Shown piece by piece: positions 35,308 through 43,258 of a DNA stretch of 64,000 bases. Origin of the DNA: an uncultured Lachnospiraceae bacterium (GTDB taxonomy: Bacteria; Bacillota; Clostridia; Lachnospirales; Lachnospiraceae). How positions within the stretch are numbered: position 1 is the stretch's first letter; the number at the start of each line of letters is the position of its first letter. The position numbers and the translations under genes were made by a program. Location of the stretch: positions 1 to 64,000 of the forward strand of contig ONIO01000001.1 of assembly GCA_900317915.1 (NCBI GenBank), read 5' to 3'. The notes beneath the pieces are model-generated. The model saw only the letters and a list, made by a program, of their open reading frames with translations, was not told the origin of the DNA and ran no database searches.

Positions 35308-36378
35308 ATGGGAAGCCAGGATAATATGGAAGAAAGAAAAGTAGAAGAAAAGGCACTGCCAGACTTATACCTGTCTGATTTCGCAGAGCAGATGGCACAG
35401 ATTCTAGAAGCTGGAATGGTGCCCGAGGATGGCTTGGAACTAATGCGTGAGGATTCCAATAGCGATGCAGAGAAGAAACTCTTAGACCAGATGATTGCAT
35501 CCATTCAGTCCCAGGGAGACCTAAGTGTAGCTATGAGAGATACGGGGGTATTTCCAGACCGTATGGTATCCATGGTGGAGATGGGAGAGTCCACAGGTCA
35601 TCTCGATCAGGTTCTAAGTAGCTTAAATACCGAATATGAGAGACAGGATGCCTTGAAGCGAAGCGTTCGAAATGCAGTACTGTATCCGATACTGATCTCT
35701 GGCATCATGATTGTTCTCATCGCATTGATTATGATCTTTGTTATGCCCGTTTTTAAAACGGCCTATGCAGCCCTAGGAGTAGAGATGTCCGGCCTACAGG
35801 AGGGACTATATCAGTTTGGCATATGGCTGTCCGGAATGGGACTTCCCATTGTAATTGGTGCTGTGGTATGTACCCTGATCTTTGTCCTACTTAGTCTCTA
35901 TCGCTCTGAGAAGCAGGGAGACATGGGGGAGAATCTATTTTGGAGTCGCCCAGAGGACCGCTATCAGATTGCACTTTGCCGCTTCTCAGGCATTATGAGC
36001 CTGACCTATTCTGCTGGACTTACAACAGAGGATGGCATCGGAATGGCTAAGAAGGTGATCAGAGAGAAGCAATTATCAGAGAAGCTAACTGCTATGCAGG
36101 ACTGCATCAACCAGGGCCAGTCCTTTTCGGAGGCTGTTCGTAGCACTGGGATCTTTACCAGCCGTGAGCTTAGACGAATTGAGATTGCAGAGCGTACAGC
36201 CAAATTAGACATTGTGATGCAGGAGATTGCAGATGATTATCAGAATCGTGTGGATATCTCTGCTGGTCGTAGAGTTGGTCGGGTAGAGCCAGTGCTGATC
36301 GCTGTACTATCCCTTGTGGCAGGCCTCATTCTGCTATCTGTTATGCTGCCACTCTTATCCATAATGAGTACCTTGTAA
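35308..36378 (+). CDS. PilC/GspF-like inner-membrane platform protein
   Basis: 356 residues from ATG 35308, preceded by AAAGGAGAG; an upstream in-frame GTG at 35281 is less likely. The protein has the duplicated GspF-type domain: LYLSDFAEQMAQILEAGMVPEDGLELM...GDLSVAMRDTGVFPDRMVSMVEMGESTGHLDQVL and again IALCRFSGIMSLTYSAGLTTEDGIGMA...GQSFSEAVRSTGIFTSRELRRIEIAERTAKLD. Three hydrophobic helices are seen, at about 130-155, 180-205 and near the C-terminus. PilC/GspF anchors the assembly ATPase at the membrane of type IV pilus and type II secretion systems. It opens an operon of small single-helix proteins ending with a PilT-like ATPase. Confidence 0.88.
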   Translation: MGSQDNMEERKVEEKALPDLYLSDFAEQMAQILEAGMVPEDGLELMREDSNSDAEKKLLDQMIASIQSQGDLSVAMRDTGVFPDRMVSMVEMGESTGHLDQVLSSLNTEYERQDALKRSVRNAVLYPILISGIMIVLIALIMIFVMPVFKTAYAALGVEMSGLQEGLYQFGIWLSGMGLPIVIGAVVCTLIFVLLSLYRSEKQGDMGENLFWSRPEDRYQIALCRFSGIMSLTYSAGLTTEDGIGMAKKVIREKQLSEKLTAMQDCINQGQSFSEAVRSTGIFTSRELRRIEIAERTAKLDIVMQEIADDYQNRVDISAGRRVGRVEPVLIAVLSLVAGLILLSVMLPLLSIMSTL

Positions 36379-36398
36379 GAATTTGCTTGGAGGATCCC

Positions 36399-36746
36399 AT
36401 GAGAAGGAATACACGGGAATTAAACTATAGAAAAGAAGAGAAGAGACAACGGTTTTTCTTTCTCCTTCGAATCAGTCTCTATCTGGCTGTGATTGTCTAT
36501 TTCGCCCTGGCCTTTGTGGTTTTATCCACCAGGAATCAGGCCAGAGCCAGAGAGACTCTGCAGAAGGCTGTGGAGCAGGATCTCACCGCCTATTATGCCA
36601 GAGAGGGCTATTATCCTAAGGATCTTAAGGCACTTGAAGAGAATTATGGCCTTACCTATGATAAGGATGTTTTTCATGTGAAGTATGTGATTCGGGGAGA
36701 GAATATCCGTCCCTATGTCACCATTATTGAGAAGGGGGAGAAGTGA
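36399..36746 (+). CDS. Small single-helix protein of the pilus-like operon (pilin-like 1)
   Basis: 115 residues from ATG 36399, which follows GGAGG. A basic N-terminus (RRNTRELNYRKEEKRQR) precedes one long hydrophobic helix (FFLLRISLYLAVIVYFALAFVVL). A pilin-like alpha segment (QARARETLQKAVEQDLTAYYAREGYYPKDL) and a short beta-rich C-terminus follow. The phrase YPKDLKALEENYGL is reminiscent of minor pseudopilins, which often have 'YP..L..L'. No canonical prepilin cleavage site (Gly before Phe-Thr-Leu-x-Glu) is present. The gene overlaps the next by one base. Membership of the pilus-like system is supported by context more than by homology. Confidence 0.65.
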   Translation: MRRNTRELNYRKEEKRQRFFFLLRISLYLAVIVYFALAFVVLSTRNQARARETLQKAVEQDLTAYYAREGYYPKDLKALEENYGLTYDKDVFHVKYVIRGENIRPYVTIIEKGEK

Positions 36747-37240
36747 TGCAGAATAAGACCATTCGTAAGCCCTCCTATCAATTCGCTTTTCCAGTGGTGC
36801 TTTTTATTCTCTTGGCAGTGGCTATGTTTGCTATGACTTTGTATGGGGCTATTTCTTATCAGAAAAATGCTGCCTCACAAAAGAAGAATTTTGCCAGAGA
36901 GACCATCACGGACTACATTGCTAAGAAGATCTCTCATAATGATGCCAGAGGCTCCGTCTCCATTCAGAGCCTGGGAGACGGGGATGCTCTCTACCTTAGT
37001 GATAGCGCAGAGTCTGGAGAGTATGTCACCATACTCTATACCTATCATGGGACTCTTAGAGAAATATATACCAAGCCGGAGAATACCTTCTCCTTGGACG
37101 CTGGTTCTAGCATCTGTGAGGCAAAATCCTTAGAACTAAAAAAGATTTCAGACCACCTGATACAATGCACTGTTACAAGTAAGGACGGGAAACAAAGCAT
37201 ATATGTGAAGGTGCAAAGCGGGGTGACTGCTCATGAGTAA
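36746..37240 (+). CDS. DUF4860-like single-helix protein of the pilus-like operon
   Basis: 164 residues from ATG 36746, sharing its first base with the preceding stop; an in-frame GTG at 36743 is an alternative. A basic N-terminus, one hydrophobic helix (FAFPVVLFILLAVAMFAMTLYGAI), then ARETITDYIAKKISHNDARGSVSIQSLGDGDALYL and YVTILYTYHGTLREIYTKP. This arrangement fits DUF4860, a family I associate with pilus-like clusters of Clostridia; it probably acts as a minor pilin-like subunit exposed outside the membrane. No classical prepilin peptidase site is visible. The 3' end overlaps the next gene by eight bases. Confidence 0.7.
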   Translation: MQNKTIRKPSYQFAFPVVLFILLAVAMFAMTLYGAISYQKNAASQKKNFARETITDYIAKKISHNDARGSVSIQSLGDGDALYLSDSAESGEYVTILYTYHGTLREIYTKPENTFSLDAGSSICEAKSLELKKISDHLIQCTVTSKDGKQSIYVKVQSGVTAHE

Positions 37241-37742
37241 TGAAAAGAAGATAGAGGAGAAGAACCTTCAGTGCAGGAATCGTCATGCATGGCTCTTTTT
37301 ACTTGAGACTGTTTTTGCCATTAGTATCCTGATTCTATCTAGCACGGTTTTGGTTCGCGGATTTGTCCTATCAAAGAGGGATCGTATCCAGGCAGAAGAG
37401 ATGCATGGAGCCAGTATCAGCACAGAAAATGTCACCTCTATCATTCGAGGAAGCACCTCGGAAGAAGAGCTGCTTACGAATCTTAAGAAGGCCTATGCTG
37501 TTAAGGCAGTAAAGGATAAAACGAAGAAGAAGCTCGTGCTATACACCACAGAGACTGGAGCGAAGGCAAAGTCGAATCAGAAAGAGAAGCGCTATATCAT
37601 CACCCTTCAGTATGAGATGGATGGAAGTCTCTTCCGGGGGAAACTGAACTGCTCTCTAAGCAATGATCCAAAGGATCCAACGGGATCCAGTGCTTTGATC
37701 AAAAGAGAGATCCTTCATGAGATGGGGGAGGGTAAGCTATGA
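37233..37742 (+). CDS. Pseudopilin-like protein of the pilus-like operon
   Basis: 169 residues. After a charged leader of about 18 residues comes WLFLLETVFAISILILSSTVLV, which resembles the prepilin N-terminal helix with its conserved glutamate (LLETVFAISIL against the classical TLIEVLVALAIL). The usual glycine before the cleavage point is not present; the local sequence is RHAWLFLLE. The C-terminal part is Lys-rich with beta-prone segments (KRYIITLQYEMDGSLFRGKLNCS). It is the most pilin-like of the four small proteins. If processed at all, an unusual peptidase specificity would be needed. It overlaps both neighbours, consistent with coupled translation. Confidence 0.65.
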   Translation: MSNEKKIEEKNLQCRNRHAWLFLLETVFAISILILSSTVLVRGFVLSKRDRIQAEEMHGASISTENVTSIIRGSTSEEELLTNLKKAYAVKAVKDKTKKKLVLYTTETGAKAKSNQKEKRYIITLQYEMDGSLFRGKLNCSLSNDPKDPTGSSALIKREILHEMGEGKL

Positions 37743-38137
37743 ATTTTTCAAGAGAAAAGAGGAATCGTCCCCTGGGTCTCTATCCTATAGGATTGCCACT
37801 TCTACTTCTTATCTACATCATTTTATGTGTCATTACTTTATCTGTATTATCCCTTCTGACATCCAGAGGGAATATGTATAATGAAAGAGATGAAGTGAAG
37901 TCGAAGGAAGCTTTGAATCAGGCGGAGAATCAGGCTGAGGAATGGATTCATGAGATGAAAAATAAGGATGTAAATAGCGGAGTGAAGGAAGAGACCAAGG
38001 ACTTTATGGTGAAGGAGAACTCCTATTTACATGTGACACTTTCCTTGAATGAGGAGACGAGTCAATATGAGATTACATCCTATGTATTAGTGGATTCCTC
38101 TCCTGATACAGACGATGAGACCCTACAGGGGCTGTGA
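37739..38137 (+). CDS. Small single-helix protein of the pilus-like operon (pilin-like 4)
   Basis: 132 residues. The ATG overlaps the previous stop as ATGA. A short basic N-terminus precedes a hydrophobic helix (LGLYPIGLPLLLLIYIILCVITLSVLSLL). A long polar helix then carries Glu/Asn/Lys repeats (KSKEALNQAENQAEEWIHEM), and a beta-rich acidic end follows. The topology is like PilX- or pseudopilin-type minor subunits. I recognise no family. The 45-base gap to the PilT-like gene has no terminator, so the operon continues. Confidence 0.6.
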   Translation: MNFSREKRNRPLGLYPIGLPLLLLIYIILCVITLSVLSLLTSRGNMYNERDEVKSKEALNQAENQAEEWIHEMKNKDVNSGVKEETKDFMVKENSYLHVTLSLNEETSQYEITSYVLVDSSPDTDDETLQGL

Positions 38138-38182
38138 TGGAATGGATGGACTTGGTTTATTTTTAGGAAATGGGGACTTTTT

Positions 38183-39268
38183 ATGTATACAGCAAATGAG
38201 ATACTCGTAGCAGCAATCGAACAGAATTGCACCGACATATTTATCGTTGCCGGACATGCTGTAAACTTCCGTGTCCATGGGGAGGTAATCCCTTATCAGC
38301 CAGAGAGTGGTCCTTTGACACCGAAGATGACTAGGCAGATCATTCAGGAGATCTATGGAATGGCTGGAGGTGGCTCTGAAGAGGCCCCAGTGGCACGTCC
38401 TATGGATGTACTGGATCGAACAGGGGATGATGACTTCTCCTTCTCCCTGCCTAAGCGCTGTCGCTTCCGTATGAATGCCTATAAGCAGAGAGGTACCTAT
38501 GCAGCTGTTATTCGAGTGATTACTTTTAAGCTGCCGGATAAGGAGACCTATCACATCCCAGATGCTGTCATTGAACTGGGGAATCTCCATAAGGGACTGG
38601 TTCTGGTCACAGGTCCTGCAGGATCCGGTAAGTCCTCCACTCTGGCCTGTATCATTGATAATATCAATCAGACAAGAGCCTGCAATATCGTCACCCTAGA
38701 GGATCCAATTGAGTATCTGCACCATGCCAATCGAAGTGTTATCAGTCAAAGAGAGATCCACTCCGATACAGAGAACTATCTCACAGGCCTAAGGTCAACC
38801 CTTAGACAGAGTCCAGATGTAATCCTCCTAGGAGAGATGCGAGACTATGAGACCATTGCAGTTGCAATGACTGCAGCAGAAACAGGACATCTTTTATTCT
38901 CCACTCTACATACTGTAGGTGCAGCCAATACCATTAACCGAATTATCGATGTCTTTCCTCCGGATCAGCAGAGACAGATCTCCCTGCAGTTATCTATGGT
39001 TTTAACTGCTGTAATCTCACAGCAATTGGTGCCAACTGTGGAGGGTGGTGTGATGCCTGCCTTTGAGATTATGATGGTGAATCCTGCCATTCGTAATATG
39101 ATTCGAAGCGATAAGGTCTTCCAGATCGACTCTGTAATTGCATCGGATAAGGATACCATGATGACCATGGATGCCTGCCTCTTAAACTATTACCAGAGAG
39201 GTATTATTACAAAGGAGACAGCCCTTCTCTATGCAACCAATGCAGAGACTTTGGAAAAAAGGCTGTAA
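38183..39268 (+). CDS. PilT-like secretion/twitching ATPase
   Basis: 361 residues, close to PilT length (about 345-370) and lacking the long N-domain of PilB/GspE. Walker A is GPAGSGKSS at about 143-151, the Asp box VTLEDPIEYLHH follows, Walker B is VILLGEMRD at about 212-220, and the His box is STLHTVGAA. In type IV pili PilT depolymerises the fibre; in a system without PilB it may power assembly itself. The N-terminal PAS-like part (TDIFIVAGHAVNFRVHGEV) is typical. The gene ends the pilus-like operon and is followed by a terminator. Confidence 0.92.
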   Translation: MYTANEILVAAIEQNCTDIFIVAGHAVNFRVHGEVIPYQPESGPLTPKMTRQIIQEIYGMAGGGSEEAPVARPMDVLDRTGDDDFSFSLPKRCRFRMNAYKQRGTYAAVIRVITFKLPDKETYHIPDAVIELGNLHKGLVLVTGPAGSGKSSTLACIIDNINQTRACNIVTLEDPIEYLHHANRSVISQREIHSDTENYLTGLRSTLRQSPDVILLGEMRDYETIAVAMTAAETGHLLFSTLHTVGAANTINRIIDVFPPDQQRQISLQLSMVLTAVISQQLVPTVEGGVMPAFEIMMVNPAIRNMIRSDKVFQIDSVIASDKDTMMTMDACLLNYYQRGIITKETALLYATNAETLEKRL

Positions 39269-39317
39269 TCGTTGAAAAAATATATGAAAGATCTGAAAGA
39301 TGACATCAGACCAAATG

Positions 39318-39346
39318 AAATCCCTCTTTTCAAAAGAGGGATTTTT
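39318..39346 (+). terminator. Rho-independent terminator after the pilus-like operon
   Basis: AAATCCCTC pairs with GAGGGATTT around a loop of Ts and As. The second arm runs straight into a T tract. Confidence 0.9.
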
Positions 39347-39405
39347 GTTTATACTGAATATATTCAAGAAATCTAAGACATAAGCATATTCCGTCGTTTC
39401 AGACA

Positions 39406-39434
39406 TTGTATACCCATGATTTCGATTTTTTAAT
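39406..39434 (+). promoter_or_regulatory. Candidate promoter for rho
   Basis: TTGTAT (39406-39411) and TTTAAT (39429-39434) are 17 bases apart. They would give a leader of about 70 bases before rho. rho genes are often autoregulated in the leader; nothing further is visible here. Confidence 0.45.
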
Positions 39435-39510
39435 CTGTTTTTGTTTATTCTTATTATCGATAGATCAAAAAAGGATTTTCAATTTTATTTTTAGAATAGA
39501 GGATGATTGT

Positions 39511-41304
39511 ATGAATCAGGATATGAGAGAACGATATGAGACTCTATCTGCTGTAGTTCTAAGAGAACTAGCAAAGAGTAGAGGCATTAAGAAGACATCT
39601 CGCATGAAAAAGGATGAACTAATTGAAGTCATGCTAGAAAAGGATGATGAAGAAGAAAAGGCAGCCAAGGCAGAAGAGAAGAAGGCACCTAAGAAGAGCG
39701 CCAAGGCAGAAGAGAAGAAGGCAGCTAAGAAGAGCACCAAGACAGAAGAGAAGAAGACTCCTGAGAAGAGCACCAAGACAGAAGAGAAGAAGGCACCTAA
39801 GAAGAAAGCAGAAGCAAAGCCTGAAGAGAAGCTTGTAGAGAAGGCAGAATCTAAGGCAGAGTCTAAGGCAGAGTCTAAGGTGGCTTCTAAATCAGATGGG
39901 AAGGCAGAAAAGAAGCCAGCTTCTAAGTCAGGTGCGAAGGGTGAATCTAAGACAGCTACCAAGGCAGAATCCAAGACTGTTTCTAGACCAGATGCCAAGG
40001 AAAAGCCACAGGGTAGATCCCATAAGAAGGTTGAGAGTAGAGGAGACAAGGAAGAAAAGCCGATTTCTAAGGCACATCATGTGTCCCAGGCTCCAGTTGA
40101 GGTCGATGAGAATAAGAGACGTGCAGAGAAGCAGGCCATGAAGGATGAGAAGGCCCAGGAAGAGATCTCCCAGTATAAGGATGCACACCTGGTAACAGGT
40201 ATCCTTGAGGTCTTAGCGGAAGGATATGGCTTCATCCGTAGTGATAACTACATGCCTGGTGATAATGATGTCTATGTATCTCCATCCCAGATTCGTCGCT
40301 TCAATATGAGGACAGGCGATATCATCTCTGGTAAGACACGTAAGAATAATCCCAATGACAAGTTCGGCGCATTACTTTTTGTAGAGTCCATGAATGGTGA
40401 GAATCCTGATGTGGCATCTAAGCGTAAGAACTTCGAGGATTTGATTCCAATCTTCCCAGATGAGCGTATTCGCTTGGAGTACCCAGGTGCTTCTCCAGCC
40501 ATGCGTATTGTGGATCTCTTCTCCCCAATTGGTAAGGGACAGAGAGGTATGATTGTATCTCAGCCGAAGGCAGGTAAGACAACTCTCTTAAAGGAAGTTG
40601 CGAAGTCTGTGAAGAGTTCACAACCTAATATGCACATCATCGTTCTCTTAATCGATGAGCGTCCTGAGGAAGTTACAGATATGAAGGAGTCCATTGAAGG
40701 AGATAATGTAGAAGTTATCTATTCTACCTTCGATGAGTTGCCTGAGCATCATAAGAGAGTATCTGAGATGACTATTGAGCGTGCCAAGAGACTAGTAGAG
40801 CGGGGAAAGGATGTTATGATCCTCTTAGACTCCATTACTCGTCTGGCACGTGCCTATAACTTAACCGTACCACCATCTGGTAGAACCCTGTCTGGTGGTT
40901 TGGATCCTGCAGCACTGCATATGCCCAAGCGTTTCTTTGGTGCAGCTCGTAATATGAGAGGTGGCGGATCCCTTACCATTCTTGCAACGGCACTTGTTAA
41001 CACAGGATCGAAAATGGATGATGTGGTATATGAGGAGTTCAAGGGGACAGGTAATATGGAACTGATCCTGGATCGTAAGATGTCTGAGAAGAGAATCTTC
41101 CCAGCCATTGATCTCACCCAGTCCTCTACCAGAAGAGATGACCTTCTTCTGTCCAATGAAGAGAAGGATGCCATGGAGATTGTTCGTCGCGGCTTAAATA
41201 GCATGCGTAAGGACGATGCAACAGAGCAGATTTTAAATATGCTTACCCATACTAGAAATAATGGAGACTTGGTTCGTCTGATTCTCCGTAAGCACATGCT
41301 GTAA
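39511..41304 (+). CDS. rho: Transcription termination factor Rho with basic repetitive insertion
   Basis: 597 residues from ATG 39511, preceded by GAGG; an in-frame ATG 105 bases earlier has no good binding site. Residues about 10-45 are the SAP-like Rho N-domain (LRELAKSRGIKKTSRMKKDELIEVM). Residues about 50-215 are a Lys/Glu/Ala/Ser-rich insertion with repeats. Then comes the RNA-binding cold-shock-like domain (GILEVLAEGYGFIRSDNYMPGDNDVYVSP) and the hexameric ATPase with P-loop QPKAGKT (351-357), VILLDSITRLARAYN and the Q and R loops. Rho unwinds RNA-DNA hybrids to end transcription. Basic, disordered insertions are known in Rho of several phyla and add RNA binding or phase-separation properties. 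Confidence 0.95.
   Translation: MNQDMRERYETLSAVVLRELAKSRGIKKTSRMKKDELIEVMLEKDDEEEKAAKAEEKKAPKKSAKAEEKKAAKKSTKTEEKKTPEKSTKTEEKKAPKKKAEAKPEEKLVEKAESKAESKAESKVASKSDGKAEKKPASKSGAKGESKTATKAESKTVSRPDAKEKPQGRSHKKVESRGDKEEKPISKAHHVSQAPVEVDENKRRAEKQAMKDEKAQEEISQYKDAHLVTGILEVLAEGYGFIRSDNYMPGDNDVYVSPSQIRRFNMRTGDIISGKTRKNNPNDKFGALLFVESMNGENPDVASKRKNFEDLIPIFPDERIRLEYPGASPAMRIVDLFSPIGKGQRGMIVSQPKAGKTTLLKEVAKSVKSSQPNMHIIVLLIDERPEEVTDMKESIEGDNVEVIYSTFDELPEHHKRVSEMTIERAKRLVERGKDVMILLDSITRLARAYNLTVPPSGRTLSGGLDPAALHMPKRFFGAARNMRGGGSLTILATALVNTGSKMDDVVYEEFKGTGNMELILDRKMSEKRIFPAIDLTQSSTRRDDLLLSNEEKDAMEIVRRGLNSMRKDDATEQILNMLTHTRNNGDLVRLILRKHML
39667..39804 (+). repeat. 36-bp tandem repeats in rho (about 3.8 copies)
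   Basis: Imperfect copies start at 39667, 39703 and 39739, with a partial fourth at 39775. Each encodes a 12-residue unit of the form K-A/T-E-E-K-K-A/T-P/A-K/E-K-S-A/T. The unit would form a charged helix or stay disordered. Confidence 0.88.
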
Positions 41305-41347
41305 AAAGAATCATAAAAATCTGAAATTGTCAATATGTCATCTTGTA

Positions 41348-41376
41348 TATACAATTCCCTAAATTATTGTTATAAT
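41348..41376 (+). promoter_or_regulatory. Candidate promoter for the chemoreceptor gene
   Basis: TATACA (41348-41353) and a perfect TATAAT (41371-41376) are 17 bases apart, 68 bases before the start codon. It does not resemble the sigma-28 promoter commonly used for chemotaxis genes. Confidence 0.5.
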
Positions 41377-41444
41377 TAAAGAGTGAGTTCGCACACTGAG
41401 GAATGTGGCTTACATATGACAGATTGTATATGGAGGTACATATA

Positions 41445-42788
41445 ATGAGTAGAGAACATTTTATGCGGGCGAACAAGACCGTAGCGGGATTGGGGATCAT
41501 GACCTTCGGGTACTTTAAGTTTAAGGACAAAAGACTCGGTGCGGTTTTGATCATGTTTGGCTCCACGGTGATGTATATCGTGGTGATGCTGATCCAGAAT
41601 GATATGATGTTTTACGCATTTGCCGTTCCGGTGATGTTTTCCTGTGTGACCTATCTGGACCTGAGGCTCCTCATCGAGGGCCAGGCCATCTTTACCGTGA
41701 TGCCCCTCATTGTTTTGATCCGGGGAGTGATCGCCACCCATGAACTGAACCGAGCACATATCGTGGCGGGATTTATCATCATCCTTACCGGCATTGCTTC
41801 CATCGAGAGCATGAAACTCCGTAAAAAGCTGACCATGGAGGATGAAGAGGAGATCCAAGAGAACGTATCCAAGCAGGAAAAGGCTACGGAACAGATGACG
41901 GCGGTAGCCGGGAACATTACAGAGCTTTTTAACGACGCAAAGAATTCCGTTGAGGAGTTAAAAGAGATCATCACCAATAACCGTGACGGAATGCATGAGA
42001 TCGCCGGTAGTACGGAAAACACTGCCCAGTCCATTACGGAACAGTCCCATATGATCGCCGATATCAACCAGCAGACGGAAGCTGCCGAGGAAAAGAGAAA
42101 CCAGATGATGGAGGTTTCCGGAGAGACCCAGCAGGCAGTACAAAACGGTGTTGGTGTGATCCAGGACTTAAGAGCCAAGACAGCCAGCGTGGTAGACTTA
42201 AGTCAGGTGACAGTGGATGCCACAAAGGCTTTGACGGAAAAGGTAAAGAGTGTGGAAAGTATTGTGGATTCCATTCTTTCCATTTCCAGCCAGACCAATC
42301 TTCTGGCACTAAATGCTTCCATCGAAGCAGCCAGAGCGGGAGAAGCCGGCAAGGGCTTTGCCGTTGTGGCGGATGAGATCCGGGTACTGGCGGAGCAGAC
42401 AGCTTCCGCTTCCAACCAGATCACCGAGATCATCGAAGAACTGACTCAGGATGCGGAAAAAGCCATGGACAGCACCAATGAAGCAGCGGATTCCGTTCGG
42501 GATCAGAACGAACTCATCGAGAATACGGCAGAGACCTTCCAGAGGATCGACGAGAACGTAAACAACCTGATCCAGCGTTCCGATGATATCGGAGACAGCA
42601 TCAGCGCCATCGGGAGATCCGCAGCGGAGATCAATGAGAGCATTACAAATCTTTCCGCCACCAGTGAAGAGGTGGCATCCCTTTCCAGTACGGGAGAGAC
42701 GGATGCGCAGAATGCGGTGGATCGCTTTGGAGCATTTAATGATGTACTGAACAATATCTACGAAGAAGCAAGTCGGTTGCAAGCATAA
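41445..42788 (+). CDS. Methyl-accepting chemotaxis protein with multi-helix membrane sensor
   Basis: 447 residues from ATG 41445 (TGGAGGT upstream); an in-frame ATG at 41403 is less likely. The N-terminal about 130 residues hold four to six hydrophobic helices and almost no periplasmic domain, so signals are probably sensed within the membrane or by a partner. No HAMP domain is evident. A long coiled coil follows, with the conserved hairpin tip at about residues 280-325 ([32 protein letters not shown]). It would control CheA through CheW. The codon choice differs from neighbours (many GCC/GCG, CCG, CGG, AAC), which suggests acquisition from another genome. No other chemotaxis or flagellar gene is in the window. 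Confidence 0.9.
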   Translation: MSREHFMRANKTVAGLGIMTFGYFKFKDKRLGAVLIMFGSTVMYIVVMLIQNDMMFYAFAVPVMFSCVTYLDLRLLIEGQAIFTVMPLIVLIRGVIATHELNRAHIVAGFIIILTGIASIESMKLRKKLTMEDEEEIQENVSKQEKATEQMTAVAGNITELFNDAKNSVEELKEIITNNRDGMHEIAGSTENTAQSITEQSHMIADINQQTEAAEEKRNQMMEVSGETQQAVQNGVGVIQDLRAKTASVVDLSQVTVDATKALTEKVKSVESIVDSILSISSQTNLLALNASIEAARAGEAGKGFAVVADEIRVLAEQTASASNQITEIIEELTQDAEKAMDSTNEAADSVRDQNELIENTAETFQRIDENVNNLIQRSDDIGDSISAIGRSAAEINESITNLSATSEEVASLSSTGETDAQNAVDRFGAFNDVLNNIYEEASRLQA

Positions 42789-42831
42789 AGAACTGCCCGC
42801 AGCTCTAATCTGAAATTATCTGAAAAAGGTA

Positions 42832-42860
42832 TTGAACGAATCCCCTTTCGATGCTATAAT
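42832..42860 (+). promoter_or_regulatory. Strong promoter for rpmE
   Basis: TTGAAC (42832-42837) and perfect TATAAT (42855-42860) are 17 bases apart. The predicted transcript would begin with a small hairpin (GCTGT 42867-42871 with ACAGC 42882-42886). Confidence 0.8.
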
Positions 42861-42927
42861 AAAAAAGCTGTTTCGGGATGTACAGCACGTAGTATGAATT
42901 TATTTTTTGATTTGAGAGGTGAAAGTC

Positions 42928-43134
42928 ATGCGTCAGGGAATCCATCCGGATTACTATCAGGCAACCGTTACATGTAACTGTGGCAACACATTTACTACCG
43001 GTTCTACCAAGGAGAACATCCACGTCGAAGTTTGCTCTAAGTGCCATCCATTCTATACTGGACAGCAGAAGGCTAACAAGGCTCGCGGACGTATCGAGCA
43101 GTTCAACAAAAAGTACGGTTTCGAAACAAAATAA
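42928..43134 (+). CDS. rpmE: Ribosomal protein bL31, zinc-binding (C+) form
   Basis: 68 residues from ATG 42928, preceded by GAGAGGTGAAAG. Cysteines at 16, 18, 36 and 39 (CNC and CSKC) are the zinc ligands of the C+ paralogue, and [25 protein letters not shown] is the conserved C-terminus. bL31 bridges the two ribosomal subunits. The strong promoter and terminator around it make a single-gene unit. In Bacillota rpmE commonly precedes a DUF1385 gene, prmC and prfA, as here. Confidence 0.97.
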   Translation: MRQGIHPDYYQATVTCNCGNTFTTGSTKENIHVEVCSKCHPFYTGQQKANKARGRIEQFNKKYGFETK

Positions 43135-43153
43135 TCGTAAATTCTGGTCGATC

Positions 43154-43184
43154 GGGGTTGAGAAGTTTTTCTCAACCCCTTTTT
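43154..43184 (+). terminator. Rho-independent terminator after rpmE
   Basis: An 11-bp perfect stem, GGGGTTGAGAA with TTCTCAACCCC, encloses a GTTT loop (43154-43179). Five Ts follow. Confidence 0.95.
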
Positions 43185-43258
43185 CATTATTAGAATGTAA
43201 GCTTTGGGAGAGTATCTATTGCATCCCAAGCAGGATTAGGGAATAAAGGGAGAGAAGC

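Noticed and set aside
39667..39804. Possible CRISPR-like repeats
   Set aside because: Units of 36 bp follow each other without spacers and are in frame with rho.
39516..40049. A 177-codon open frame on the minus strand across the start of rho
   Set aside because: It is the mirror of the low-complexity Lys/Glu/Ala-rich region; its Ser/Ala/Leu/Phe-rich translation has no family features, and the plus strand clearly encodes Rho.
41651..42178. A 175-codon open frame antisense to the chemoreceptor
   Set aside because: The plus strand codes for a standard chemoreceptor throughout; the antisense frame is due to that gene's base composition.
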